Origin: JANQIV01 sp050117315 | GTDB lineage: Bacteria > Bacteroidota > Ignavibacteria > Ignavibacteriales > Melioribacteraceae | Reading direction: 5' to 3' | NCBI GenBank assembly: GCA_050117315.1 | Contig: JASFMY010000002.1 | Span: forward strand, 62,001-126,000 | Length of the DNA stretch: 64,000 nucleotides | Part shown: in pieces, positions 46,166-55,506 of the stretch | Layout: the number at the start of each line of letters is the position of its first letter | Position numbering within the stretch: position 1 is the first letter of the stretch | Position numbers and translations under genes: made by a program | The notes under the pieces: model-generated | What the model saw: only the letters and a program-made list of their open reading frames with translations | What the model was told of the DNA's origin: nothing | Databases searched by the model: none

Positions 46166-47566
46166 TTATTTCTGTTCATTATTGTCAGAGTATTTGTTAT
46201 ACATCCTAATATAGTTTGAGTCGGTTAAATTGCTGATGCCGCTCCAGTTGCCTACCCACTTGGACTCAATTGAAGCCTCACTGCTTTTGCCGGGATAAAA
46301 GTTTATATAATTACTTTGAGTTGTTGGATCAGTCAAAATTTTATTAAAAACTATGTTCAGCGATTTTGTGTTTATACCGTTCTGATTGTAAGCTTTATTA
46401 AAACTGTATTCATGTGCCCATTGCTTTTTAACGGCTGCCAGGTCAAGATAAAAAGAATTGTAATCCAGCAGCTCAAATGTAGTTTTGTCATAAGTAAAAA
46501 TCTGGAAGGCCGGGTTATTCCCGAAGATAGGAGAAACAGACGGTGTAACATGGAGGAAAACGGAAGCCGGTTCTTTTACAGCCGGGTTCTCTTTAAATAA
46601 TCTGAAATCATCCATGTGGATATGCCCGCCGAAACATACGGAAATCACATCACCGTAATTTTTAATCATATTGACTAACCTTCCGTTATAGTTATCTGTC
46701 ATAAATAATAATGCACTATAAAGTGAATCGCCGGGATTTATGGGAGCCATAGTATCAAAAACATCAATGCCGGGCAGAATGTGCAGGATAAGCCAAACGT
46801 TTTCATTTTTTGAGCGGGCGGATTTTAATTCTGTTTCAAGCCAATCGAGAACATTTTTACCGTGCGCGTTTTCATTGCTTTTGGGCGAAAGAAAATTTGT
46901 ATTTATTGAAATCAGTCTCTGATCCTTGGTATTAGGAAACCTTATAGAATAGCAGCCGTTGATCGGGTAAGTCTTTAAAAATGCTTTTTTAAGTTCCGGG
47001 TTTTTAATAAAGTTATCAAACAGCACTCCTGAAGTCTGGTGTAAAAAGGCCCCGTCCCAAACAGAATTGTAATCACCGGTGTACGAATCGTTATTGCCCA
47101 GCGTAAAGAATATGGGGATGTGCGGGTAGTACCGGTTTATTTTTGAAGTAATAAATCCGAATGTTTTGTGAATAAAACTGTTTGACGCGTAGCTGCTGTA
47201 GTTATTTGTTAAAGAATATAGCGTATCCAGGAAGTGGTGTACAATGAAATCACCTGTGTAAATTATGAAATCCGGCTTTGTACTTTTTGCAGATACTTCT
47301 TTTAACAATGAAGTAAAAAGCTTGTAATCAGAATCATACCAGTAAGCATTAAATTCATTATTGCCCAGGTCATGAAAGATTTTATCCCAATTTTGATAAG
47401 GAGAATTTACAAGCGTGTCTACAGAAACACCATTGTGAAAAGGGTCAAAATGAATATCCGAGATTGCTATAAAAGTGCCTGTCTGCGAAAAAGCGGAGGA
47501 CGATAGTGCGAATAATAAAACGAAAGTGTAAAAATATTTTTTTAAAGTAAGATGTATTTTAAGCAT
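46166..47566 (-). CDS. secreted calcineurin-like phosphoesterase (acid sphingomyelinase-like)
   Basis: 466 residues from ATG 47566, after GGAG; the upstream ATG at 47632 would add 22 residues before the signal peptide (KYFYTFVLLFALSSSAFSQ). Metallophosphatase motifs are in order: ISDIHFDP, IYTGDFIVHH, FTLGNNDSY, LILHILPG (one His ligand) and GGHIHMDDF. The closest known architecture is the sphingomyelinase-like phosphodiesterase. It acts in the periplasm or outside on a phosphodiester; the substrate is unknown. Flanked by the tRNA and by two reductase genes on the same strand. Confidence 0.9.
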   Translation of the reverse strand: MLKIHLTLKKYFYTFVLLFALSSSAFSQTGTFIAISDIHFDPFHNGVSVDTLVNSPYQNWDKIFHDLGNNEFNAYWYDSDYKLFTSLLKEVSAKSTKPDFIIYTGDFIVHHFLDTLYSLTNNYSSYASNSFIHKTFGFITSKINRYYPHIPIFFTLGNNDSYTGDYNSVWDGAFLHQTSGVLFDNFIKNPELKKAFLKTYPINGCYSIRFPNTKDQRLISINTNFLSPKSNENAHGKNVLDWLETELKSARSKNENVWLILHILPGIDVFDTMAPINPGDSLYSALLFMTDNYNGRLVNMIKNYGDVISVCFGGHIHMDDFRLFKENPAVKEPASVFLHVTPSVSPIFGNNPAFQIFTYDKTTFELLDYNSFYLDLAAVKKQWAHEYSFNKAYNQNGINTKSLNIVFNKILTDPTTQSNYINFYPGKSSEASIESKWVGNWSGISNLTDSNYIRMYNKYSDNNEQK

Positions 47567-47687
47567 TTGGGTTCTCCGTTTATAGATTTGAATAAATATA
47601 AATCTATAATCTTTTAAATCAAAATAGATCATGTCTTGAAATGCAATGTTTTTTAAGCCGGATAATTTCTTTTTAGAAAATCAATAG

Positions 47688-48377
47688 CTAAGAAGCTGCG
47701 TAAGGTTTTGCATCTCTTAATTTGTAAGCTTTATTTTTTTTGAGAGCGGAATCGAACCCGAAATATTTAATTCCGAACAAAGAATATAAATGATAGAAAA
47801 GGATAACTATCCCCGGTAATTTTTCAGGGTAAGAAAATTTTTTAAGTAACCTGTCATTGAGCATTCCGTTTTCACTGAATTCTTTACCCAGTTTTTTTAC
47901 CCAATCCCGGAATAACTTAACGACCGGCCTTCCAATAAACTTGGGTAAAATCTGATAAGTTGTTTCTACTCCACTACGGATTATTGTGCCGACGTATTCA
48001 CAATTCAATCTTTTGGCAAGTTTCTTAAGATACCTTTCAACACCGCGTGAATGACTTGCTTCAATAAAACCTGACTGAACCAAGAACAATAATTTCGGAT
48101 TCTTTTCAACCGCGTTTTGTGAGAGAGGACTCAGTTGCTCAATAAATCTTTTTACTCTGCCGTGCATTGCATCTGTGTATAAAGGGAATGCAATAAAAAC
48201 ATAATCCGCATTTAGAAATTTATCTATTATATTTTTGTCATTTCCCGATGAATGAATGTTGTATACTTCATATGAATTAGCGGAATTGAGCATAAATCCC
48301 GAAAGGAATTGTTGTATAAACATTGCAGTATTACCCCGGTTTTTGCGCGGCGACCCGTTAAAGATTACTAACTTCAT
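47688..48377 (-). CDS. flavodoxin-fold NAD(P)H-dependent oxidoreductase
   Basis: 229 residues from ATG 48377, where the flavodoxin strand MKLVIFNGSPRKNRGNTAMFI begins. GSPRKNRGNT is the FMN phosphate loop, and FIAFPLYTDAMHGRVKRFIEQL is the second FMN contact. The C-terminal part is basic with an aromatic helix (FYHLYSLFGIKYFGFDSAL). The start overlaps the end of the upstream gene (48358-48909) by 20 bases, so the two are translationally coupled and may form a heteromeric pair. Confidence 0.85.
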   Translation of the reverse strand: MKLVIFNGSPRKNRGNTAMFIQQFLSGFMLNSANSYEVYNIHSSGNDKNIIDKFLNADYVFIAFPLYTDAMHGRVKRFIEQLSPLSQNAVEKNPKLLFLVQSGFIEASHSRGVERYLKKLAKRLNCEYVGTIIRSGVETTYQILPKFIGRPVVKLFRDWVKKLGKEFSENGMLNDRLLKKFSYPEKLPGIVILFYHLYSLFGIKYFGFDSALKKNKAYKLRDAKPYAAS

Positions 48378-48909
48378 CTGCAACAATTCCCAATAAATTT
48401 TCATTTATAACTTTTGAATACACAAATTGCGACGAAAAACTTGAAGCTATTCTTGAATATATATCGTTAATAATTTGAATATCTTCCTCATCCGTATCAA
48501 TATCATTTTGTAACAGCAAACCTAATTTAGGATATGATTCATACCTTTTCATATGCTTTAGTTTGCCTTCGCTTATTTCCGCATAAGGGTGAATTAAAGC
48601 TATCATCCTGTCGTTACAGGTTTTAAGTAAAGAACTCGTGAATCCCATAATTATAGGCGAAGCGTAAAGTACAAGATCAGATTGCATGTAATATTTGTAT
48701 ACTTCTTCCATATCGTCTTTCTGCAAACATTTGCCGGGAGTTTTCTGCCAGCAACAGAAACAACCAGTGCAGTATTTGATATCCATTATCCGTAACTGAA
48801 TGTGATAAACCCGGTGGCTTGAACTTAGCTGCAACACCAATGCGTTTATCCAGTTATCGAAATCTACGTTTTCTGCTTCTTGATTTCCGTTTATGATTGT
48901 TATTACCAT
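48358..48909 (-). CDS. flavodoxin-fold FMN reductase-like protein
   Basis: 183 residues from ATG 48909 (VITIINGNQEAENVDFDNW). Features are MDIKYCTGCFCCWQKTPGKCLQKDDM (cysteine cluster) and SDLVLYASPIIMGFTSSLLKTCNDRM, typical of multimeric flavodoxin WrbA/iron-sulfur flavoprotein relatives. The phosphate loop is weak (NGNQEAE instead of NGSPR), so FMN may be bound by the partner gene product that overlaps it downstream. Redox substrate unknown. Confidence 0.82.
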   Translation of the reverse strand: MVITIINGNQEAENVDFDNWINALVLQLSSSHRVYHIQLRIMDIKYCTGCFCCWQKTPGKCLQKDDMEEVYKYYMQSDLVLYASPIIMGFTSSLLKTCNDRMIALIHPYAEISEGKLKHMKRYESYPKLGLLLQNDIDTDEEDIQIINDIYSRIASSFSSQFVYSKVINENLLGIVADEVSNL

Positions 48910-49095
48910 CAAAAAAAACTTGCCTTTTTCTTTGCAAAATCACAAAAACTAAATTGATTTGACGTTTAACAGATGTTAATGTTTTATTAAGATTGCTATC
49001 CTAAAATCACTTCTTAGACGCAACCTTTAAAGAGATGCTGAAGTCTATATTTAAACATAGTCTATTTCTCAATTAAGAAGTTCAAGGGGGATTCG

Positions 49096-51507
49096 ATGTT
49101 CAAAAATTACATCACAGTTGCGTTTAGAAATTTCGGCAAAAATAAGACTTATTCACTCATCAATTTTATGGGCCTGGCAATCGGGTTTGCGGCTTTTATA
49201 TTTATTCTTTTATGGGTCAATGATGAATTAAGCTACGGCAGGTTCCACCAAAAGTCCGACAGAATATTCCGTGTAACACAGAAGTTTATTACCAGAGGTC
49301 AGGTACTTCATCAAACGCAGACACCTGCAATACTTGCACCTACAATTATGGAGACCTCTCCCGAAGTTGAAATAGCAGCGCGGTTAAGGGGATTCACAAA
49401 ACCTACAGTGGTTAAAATCGGGGATAAAACTTTTAATGAATCAAAACACGGAATGGCTGATGAAAACTTTTTTAAGCTATTCTCATTCAAACTTTTAAAG
49501 GGAAACTCTGAAACAGCCTTAGCCGGTCCGAATACGGCAGTGGTCTCAGAATCTGCTGCGCTGAAATATTTTGGTAATGAAGATCCTATCGGAAAGATAT
49601 TTACAATATACGAGGATGAGTATATCGTTACCGGATTGTACAAAGATATGCCTCCCAACTCACATTTTCATTTTGACGTACTTTTATCAGTTGCAAGTGT
49701 TCCTCAATATTCCGAAGTACATTGGGGATCGAATCCTTTAAAAACTTATGTGCTGCTTAAAGAAGGCGTGAGTCCCGCATATCTTCATGATAAAATTAAT
49801 GACATTATTCGAACACGCATGTACGGTTCGGAAGAAAGTTATTACAAAAGGCAGGAAGCCGGCTATCACACCGAGATGCCTATCCAAAAACTTACGGATA
49901 TTCATCTTAATTCACACTTATTGTGGGAGTTTGAAGCCAACGGCAATGCAATCTATGTGCAATTCTTAACATTTGTTGCTCTTTTTATAATCATTATTGC
50001 AATTGTAAATTATGTTAACCTCTCAACAGCACGCTCTGCAGGAAGAGCTAAAGAAATCGGTATAAGAAAATCTATAGGCTCAACACGATCCGCCCTTATA
50101 CGACAGTTTATAGCGGAGTCTATTTTAACGAGTTTTATTTCTTTAGCTTTTGCAGTCGGTTTAATTTATTTATTCATTCCCGTATTCCGTGAAATAGTCG
50201 GCAAACATTGGCTTGAATTTAACTTATTCGATAATCCTCTGATAGTAATTTTATTAATAGTTTTTAGCGTCGTCATAGGTATTTTTGCAGGATTGTATCC
50301 TTCATTTGTTCTTTCTTCTTTTAAGCCCGTCTCTGTTCTGCGTTGGCATCACAGCAGCACCTTTAAAAATGCCGGGCTGCGGAACGGTCTGGTAGTTTTC
50401 CAATTTGTAATTTCAATTATGCTTTTGGTTGGAACACTTATAGTAAACGAACAGATGAATTATATACAATCCAAGAATTTGGGCTTTAACAGGGAACAGG
50501 TTCTGGTTATAAATACTTTCGGCGAAGCCGGTAAAAAAATGGATGTATTAAAAGAAGAATTAAAACAAAACCCTGCCGTTATTGATGTTGCGGCTTCCAC
50601 AAGTGTACCGGGTACATCTTTTAACAATATCGGGACAAGGCTTGAAGGAACAGACAGGGGAATTCCGACCAACATTTACGGAGTTGATAATGATTACCTG
50701 AACGTGTTTAAAATGCAAATGGCTCAAGGGCGTTTTTTTTCAAAAGATATTCCGATCGATGCACAGGCAGTGGTCATTAACGAAACTATGGCTGCAGAAC
50801 TGGACATAACCGAAATAGGCAGCAACAGGCTTTTCATCTGGGCCGGGAACGACAAAGGTACATTACCGTTTCGCCTGATTGGAATTATAAAAGATTTTCA
50901 CTACGAGTCGTTTCATGAAAAGATAAAGCCAATGGAATTTATTATGATACCGGGCGCGGCTGATTGGAATGAGTATTATCTTTCAATCCGTTTGAATACT
51001 GCCGACATACGGGAATCTGTTGACGCAATTGCAGATACCTGGGAAGAGCTGCTGCCGGGAATCCCGTTTGAATATACCTTTATGGATAACATTTATGATG
51101 ATCTTTACAAAAATGAAAAACGCACAGGCGATGTTTTCGGGTTGTTTACCTTTTTTGCTCTCTTTGTTTCATGCCTTGGACTTATCGGTTTAACTTCATT
51201 TGTAATTGAGATGAGAACAAAAGAGATAGGTATTAGAAAAGTTTTAGGCGCTTCGGTAAACGGGCTGGTTGTTAAACTCTCAAGTGAGTTTACAAAGTGG
51301 GTTGTTGCTGCAAATTTAATAGCATGGCCGCTTGCTTATTACATGATGAATCAATGGCTTGATAATTTTGCACACAGAATCGAAATAAAATTATGGATGT
51401 TTTTAGTAGCCGGGTTGCTGGCATTTTTAATATCTGTAATTACAGTAAGTGTACAGTCACTAAAAGCAGCCGTGCGGAACCCTCTTGATACGTTGAAGTA
51501 TGAATAA
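49096..51507 (+). CDS. FtsX/MacB-like ABC transporter permease
   Basis: 803 residues. TM1 at about 18-40 (YSLINFMGLAIGFAAFIFILLWV), periplasmic MacB_PCD domain, three-helix block 285-410 with YVNLSTARSAGRAKEIGIRKSIGS, second TM1-like helix near 435 (FQFVISIMLLVGTLIV), second periplasmic domain, and a C-terminal three-helix block with RTKEIGIRKVLGASVNGLVVKL. This is the full-length two-repeat form, a paralog of the partial gene at 1-2369, but without the soluble prefix and without a PadR gene. No ATPase is encoded nearby. AGGGGG lies 6 bases upstream of the ATG. Confidence 0.92.
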   Translation: MFKNYITVAFRNFGKNKTYSLINFMGLAIGFAAFIFILLWVNDELSYGRFHQKSDRIFRVTQKFITRGQVLHQTQTPAILAPTIMETSPEVEIAARLRGFTKPTVVKIGDKTFNESKHGMADENFFKLFSFKLLKGNSETALAGPNTAVVSESAALKYFGNEDPIGKIFTIYEDEYIVTGLYKDMPPNSHFHFDVLLSVASVPQYSEVHWGSNPLKTYVLLKEGVSPAYLHDKINDIIRTRMYGSEESYYKRQEAGYHTEMPIQKLTDIHLNSHLLWEFEANGNAIYVQFLTFVALFIIIIAIVNYVNLSTARSAGRAKEIGIRKSIGSTRSALIRQFIAESILTSFISLAFAVGLIYLFIPVFREIVGKHWLEFNLFDNPLIVILLIVFSVVIGIFAGLYPSFVLSSFKPVSVLRWHHSSTFKNAGLRNGLVVFQFVISIMLLVGTLIVNEQMNYIQSKNLGFNREQVLVINTFGEAGKKMDVLKEELKQNPAVIDVAASTSVPGTSFNNIGTRLEGTDRGIPTNIYGVDNDYLNVFKMQMAQGRFFSKDIPIDAQAVVINETMAAELDITEIGSNRLFIWAGNDKGTLPFRLIGIIKDFHYESFHEKIKPMEFIMIPGAADWNEYYLSIRLNTADIRESVDAIADTWEELLPGIPFEYTFMDNIYDDLYKNEKRTGDVFGLFTFFALFVSCLGLIGLTSFVIEMRTKEIGIRKVLGASVNGLVVKLSSEFTKWVVAANLIAWPLAYYMMNQWLDNFAHRIEIKLWMFLVAGLLAFLISVITVSVQSLKAAVRNPLDTLKYE

Positions 51508-51599
51508 TAATAAATAGGAGGCCTTTGTCTAATTAGCGTTCGTGGTTACAGAGAAATAATCAGAGGTTGTGTTAAAATAAAAATTAATGAATCTTTAAA

Positions 51600-51677
51600 C
51601 CGCCGAGTAGGCAAAGGGGCATTTCATCCCTAAGCCTCTCACTGAAACGTACGTGATAGTCTCCCGGCATACGGCTC
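51600..51677 (-). mobile_element. group II intron 3' remnant (domains V-VI)
   Basis: Read on the minus strand, 51677-51644 is a 34-base segment beginning GAGCCGTATGCCGGG and ending CACGTACGTTTC. It has the length, AGC-bearing stem and purine-rich loop of group II intron domain V, with small defects in the distal stem. It is followed by TGAGAGGCTTAGGGATGAAA (domain VI-like) and CCTACTCGGCG, similar to intron 3' ends. No reverse transcriptase frame remains; the sequence before it is AT-rich and unrelated. Confidence 0.6.
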
Positions 51678-51780
51678 TTGTTATTCTTGATAATTTCATC
51701 TGTACCCTTTTTCCCAATGTTAAAACATTGTTGGATGTTCATTTCTTATCATCTTTAGTTTTGCAACTGTTTTTCGAAAA

Positions 51781-52071
51781 TCAATTTTGTGAATTTTCCT
51801 CCTCCTCAATCACTACCGCATCAACAGTATTCTTTTCATCTTCTCTTCTAATTACTTCTACTTTGAAGTTGGCTACAACTGTGGCAAGTGCTCCAACGGC
51901 AGTTAATATAGGTGCGCAGACAACTCCGATAACTCCTATTGTAACGGGGATTTCAAGAAATGTTCTATCCTTTTCGTCTTTTATGATAATTCTACGGATA
52001 TTACCTTCTTTTATAAGTTCTTCAATTTTAATTAATAATTCTTTCCCTTTTACTTTAAATTCGTTTATCAT
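51781..52071 (-). CDS. DUF4342 protein
   Basis: 96 residues from ATG 52071, matching the family start INEFKVKGKELLIKIEELIKEGNIRRIIIKDEKD. This is followed by a glycine/alanine-rich hydrophobic stretch (IPVTIGVIGVVCAPILTAVGALATVVANF) and a charged tail ending in EEEENSQN. DUF4342 proteins are small membrane-associated proteins of unknown function, often near stress or envelope genes. An in-frame upstream ATG at 52137 adds 22 unrelated residues and is rejected. Confidence 0.85.
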   Translation of the reverse strand: MINEFKVKGKELLIKIEELIKEGNIRRIIIKDEKDRTFLEIPVTIGVIGVVCAPILTAVGALATVVANFKVEVIRREDEKNTVDAVVIEEEENSQN

Positions 52072-52230
52072 GGTCAGATTCCTAATTTTTTGATTTATTT
52101 CATTAGATGTTGAAAGATGGCTTTTGTTCCAAAGCAACTATCTGCAATTTATTATTATGTTTTGCGTCTAACGTTTTGGAATTTGTTTTCTTCATTTTTA
52201 GTTTACTGTAAAAATAAATTAGGAAAACTC

Positions 52231-53463
52231 ATGATCTTATTATTTCGAGAATTAAAATCACTTTATTTAATAGGAGTTCTTTCATTTTTTGCTTTTGCAT
52301 GCAGTGATTCGGATGATTCTCCGGTTGAAACGGGTACATCAGAGCGCGGAGATATTTTAGAGTTTTCCCAAACTACAACATTGACGGCTTCATTCTTGTA
52401 TAATCTTTTAAGTACTTACGGTATTGAAGATACATTTGACATAGATTTGCTTTATGATGTTGACATATATAAAATGACTTACGCGACAATTGGTCCAAAT
52501 AGTGAATCTCAGGATGCCTCTGGGTCCATCTTCGTACCTAAAGGTCAAAATAATCTTCCCTTGATTAGCCTCCAGCATGGAACACAGGCAAACAGGGACA
52601 GGGTGGGTTCGGCCAACCCGTTTTACTCTCCTGAAGGGTTACTCGCAGCGTCGATCGGTTACTTTGCAGTTGTACCGGATTATTTAGGTCTGGGTAGTTC
52701 GGAAATATTGCACCCGTATTTGAACGAAACAGCCTCTGCAAGTGTAGTGGTTGATGCAATAAGAGCTGCCAGGCAATTTGCCGATCAAAATGAAATTAAT
52801 TTGAACGGACAGGTATTTTTAGCAGGTTATTCCGAAGGGGGGTATGTAACTTTAGCAGCCCAAAAAGATATTGAGTTGAACCACTCTTCCGAAATAGCAG
52901 TTACCGCTTCAACTCCAATGGCCGGGCCATATGATATTAATTTAACCGCACGCAGTATTATTGAACAGCAGGTATATGAAGAGCCTTCCTTTCTCGCATT
53001 TCTTATTGTAGCTTACGATGAATATTATGAATGGAACAGGATAGACGACATTTTTAACTCACCTTACAATCAAAATGTTGTGGAACTGTTTAACGGCAGT
53101 TTATCAACCGAAGATATTAATCCTTCGTTAAGTAATGATGTAACGGTTTTATTTAGTAGTGAATTTATAAATAACTATCTGGATGGAAATGATACCCAGG
53201 TAATAAGCGCCTTCACTGAAAACAGTTTGCTTGACGACTGGTCTACGCAAGTTCCAACCCGATTTTATCATGGTGGTGCCGATGAATTTGTTCCGTTTGA
53301 AAATGCCGAAACTGCAAGGGATATTTTTATTGCAAACGGAAGCACAAACGTTGAAATAATCTCCATTCCCGGAGGTACGCACAGTACTTCGGTTTTTCCG
53401 AGTATTCTTGGTGCTGTTGCGTGGTTTGAAGGGTTCAGCCAAAGTACTCTTGCCTTAAAGTAG
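52231..53463 (+). CDS. alpha/beta-hydrolase lipoprotein (secretory lipase-like)
   Basis: 410 residues from ATG 52231 (AGGA 6 bases upstream). Signal sequence with lipobox FFAFAC. The hydrolase core shows the oxyanion stretch ISLQHGTQ, the nucleophile elbow GYSEGG with Ser201, an acid in HGGADEFVPF, and the terminal His in IPGGTHSTSV. Family resemblance is to the secretory lipase (LIP) group. It is anchored in the envelope and acts on ester substrates. An earlier in-frame ATG (52117) precedes the signal sequence by 38 residues and is less likely. Confidence 0.88.
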   Translation: MILLFRELKSLYLIGVLSFFAFACSDSDDSPVETGTSERGDILEFSQTTTLTASFLYNLLSTYGIEDTFDIDLLYDVDIYKMTYATIGPNSESQDASGSIFVPKGQNNLPLISLQHGTQANRDRVGSANPFYSPEGLLAASIGYFAVVPDYLGLGSSEILHPYLNETASASVVVDAIRAARQFADQNEINLNGQVFLAGYSEGGYVTLAAQKDIELNHSSEIAVTASTPMAGPYDINLTARSIIEQQVYEEPSFLAFLIVAYDEYYEWNRIDDIFNSPYNQNVVELFNGSLSTEDINPSLSNDVTVLFSSEFINNYLDGNDTQVISAFTENSLLDDWSTQVPTRFYHGGADEFVPFENAETARDIFIANGSTNVEIISIPGGTHSTSVFPSILGAVAWFEGFSQSTLALK

Positions 53464-53534
53464 TGCCTTTAAATTATGGAAGGCTAATTATAATTTATTT
53501 AGATTGCAACTAAAATGAATAGACGGGTATTGAA

Positions 53535-54644
53535 ATGAAGCGTAAGACACAACTCATCTTAAGCGAATGGATTTTAATGATAATTGCCTGGGCGGCAATT
53601 GTAAATTTTTATTCATGGATAATCATATCAAACATGAACATATATTTTGATATGAAGCTGATTAGCTCTTCCAGTAGCAATTCTGTTTTATTAGAATATA
53701 TCGTTTCAGGTATGCAGTACCTCGAGGGAGCAATGTTCGGCGTTATATTCGGAACACTTTTTACAGTTATAAATATCTTCACTGACCATTCCGATTTTAG
53801 AAAATACTCATACGGCAAAATTGTTGTATTAAAAAGCATACTATATATTCTTTCCGTTATTGTTACCAGTGTTATAATTTATATACTCTTTAAAATATTA
53901 AAAACAATACCTGAAGATTTATCGTTGGGTTTGCTTTGGGACAATGTTAAAGCCGATTATTTTGTTTCTGGAATTGTTTACATAACTTTTTTTATCATTC
54001 TTACAAATTTTATTTTGCAGATAAGTAAAAAGTTCGGGCCTGAGACAATACTTAATTTATTTACAGGCAAATACCACAAACCTAAAGGTGAAGAACGGAT
54101 ATTTATGTTTCTTGATATGAAGAGCTCAACAGCAATTGCAGAGAAACTAGGACATGAAAAATACAGCCAATTCATTAGAAACTGCTATCATGATTTAACA
54201 AATATAGTACTTACTTATAACGCCGAAATTTATCAATATGTTGGCGACGAAGTTGTTTTGTGCTGGCCTAGTAAGAAAGGATTAAGAAAACTTAACTGTT
54301 TAAATGCTTTTTTTGCTTATGAAAAGGAATTAAATAGAAAAGGAAAATATTATCTGAAAGAATTTGGCGAAGTTCCTAAATTCAAAGCAGGTATGGACAT
54401 GGGGCAGGTTACGGTTACTGAAATTGGAGATATAAAAAGGGATATTGCTTACCATGGTGATGTGCTTAACACTGCATCAAGAATTCAAGAAAATTGTAAC
54501 AAATTCAATCAAAAATTGTTAATTTCCGAAAACATCGAAAAACAGTTAGATTCATTAAACGGTTTTTCGAAGAAACTAATCGGTGAGATTAATCTAAGGG
54601 GTAAGGAACAAATAGTAAAAATTTACGGTATCAACTCAAATTAA
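53535..54644 (+). CDS. membrane-anchored class III adenylate/guanylate cyclase
   Basis: 369 residues. Four membrane segments occupy about 1-165, then the cyclase homology domain (185-360): IFMFLDMKSSTAIAEKLGH with metal Asp194, YQYVGDEVVLCW with Asp238, KAGMDMGQVTVTEIG, and IAYHGDVLNTASRIQENC with the transition-state Asn and Arg. These are the catalytic residues of class III cyclases. The purine-selecting residues cannot be assigned by eye. The HD-domain gene starts 14 bases later, so the pair may make and break the same cyclic nucleotide. Confidence 0.88.
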   Translation: MKRKTQLILSEWILMIIAWAAIVNFYSWIIISNMNIYFDMKLISSSSSNSVLLEYIVSGMQYLEGAMFGVIFGTLFTVINIFTDHSDFRKYSYGKIVVLKSILYILSVIVTSVIIYILFKILKTIPEDLSLGLLWDNVKADYFVSGIVYITFFIILTNFILQISKKFGPETILNLFTGKYHKPKGEERIFMFLDMKSSTAIAEKLGHEKYSQFIRNCYHDLTNIVLTYNAEIYQYVGDEVVLCWPSKKGLRKLNCLNAFFAYEKELNRKGKYYLKEFGEVPKFKAGMDMGQVTVTEIGDIKRDIAYHGDVLNTASRIQENCNKFNQKLLISENIEKQLDSLNGFSKKLIGEINLRGKEQIVKIYGINSN

Positions 54645-54658
54645 TCAGAAGGTTTATT

Positions 54659-55486
54659 ATGCTAAATCTGAATAAATTGAAAATTGAACGTGTGATGTAT
54701 GAATTAAAAGAAATGTATACTCGGAATTACGGAATAATGGAGCCGGAATTCGGCAACATTCTTGCGTGGTCCGGGAATCTTGCTCTTGAAATTATCTCAA
54801 ACTCTGATGCTCTTTATCATAATGTTGACCACACAATAATGGTTGCGATGGTGGGCCAGGAAATTATAAGAGGAAAACATTTAAAAGAAGGCGGAATAAC
54901 CCCCAACGACTGGCTTAATTTTGTTTTGGCTTTACTTTGTCATGACATTGGTTACGTTAAAGGAATTTGCAAACATGATAAGGAAGATACTATAGACGAC
55001 GGTAGAGGCAACCTGGTTAAAGTAGACCCAAACGGAACAGATGCCCAATTGGCTGAATATCATGTAGACAGGGGTAAAGCGTTTATAAAAGAAAGGTTTG
55101 CTGACAGGCCCCTGATTGATGCCGAAGCAGTTGGATTCTACATTGAAATGACAAGGTTTCCCTGCCCCGATGATGAAAAACATAGGTCTACTTCTTCACT
55201 TGCCGGATTAACTAGAGCTGCAGATTTTATAGGCCAGCTCGGCGATCCGAACCACTTAAACAAAACCGTAGCACTGTTTTATGAATTTGTTGAAACAGGT
55301 ACTGCAGAAAAATTCGGATACAAAAGCCCCGGAGATGTAAGAAAAAAATATGCCGAATTTTTCTGGAATAATGTTGAACCTTATATTAGGGATGCGGTAA
55401 GTTACTTGAAAGTGACACATGAAGGAAAACAGTGGATTTCGAGCCTCCACTCACATGTTTTTGATATTGAGCATTTTAAAAAGTAA
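54659..55486 (+). CDS. HD-domain phosphohydrolase, possibly a cyclic-nucleotide phosphodiesterase
   Basis: 275 residues, cytoplasmic. YHNVDHT (His54, His58) and LCHDIGYVKG (His95-Asp96) match the metal site of HD enzymes, and the first motif resembles the YHNxxHA signature of class I cyclic-nucleotide phosphodiesterases. LAGLTRAADFIGQLGD supplies later ligands. It lies 14 bases after a cyclase gene with AGAAGG before the ATG, so they are co-transcribed. A role in degrading the cyclase product is inferred from this pairing. Confidence 0.8.
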   Translation: MLNLNKLKIERVMYELKEMYTRNYGIMEPEFGNILAWSGNLALEIISNSDALYHNVDHTIMVAMVGQEIIRGKHLKEGGITPNDWLNFVLALLCHDIGYVKGICKHDKEDTIDDGRGNLVKVDPNGTDAQLAEYHVDRGKAFIKERFADRPLIDAEAVGFYIEMTRFPCPDDEKHRSTSSLAGLTRAADFIGQLGDPNHLNKTVALFYEFVETGTAEKFGYKSPGDVRKKYAEFFWNNVEPYIRDAVSYLKVTHEGKQWISSLHSHVFDIEHFKK

Positions 55487-55506
55487 GGTGCGGTATACGG
55501 CGTTTT

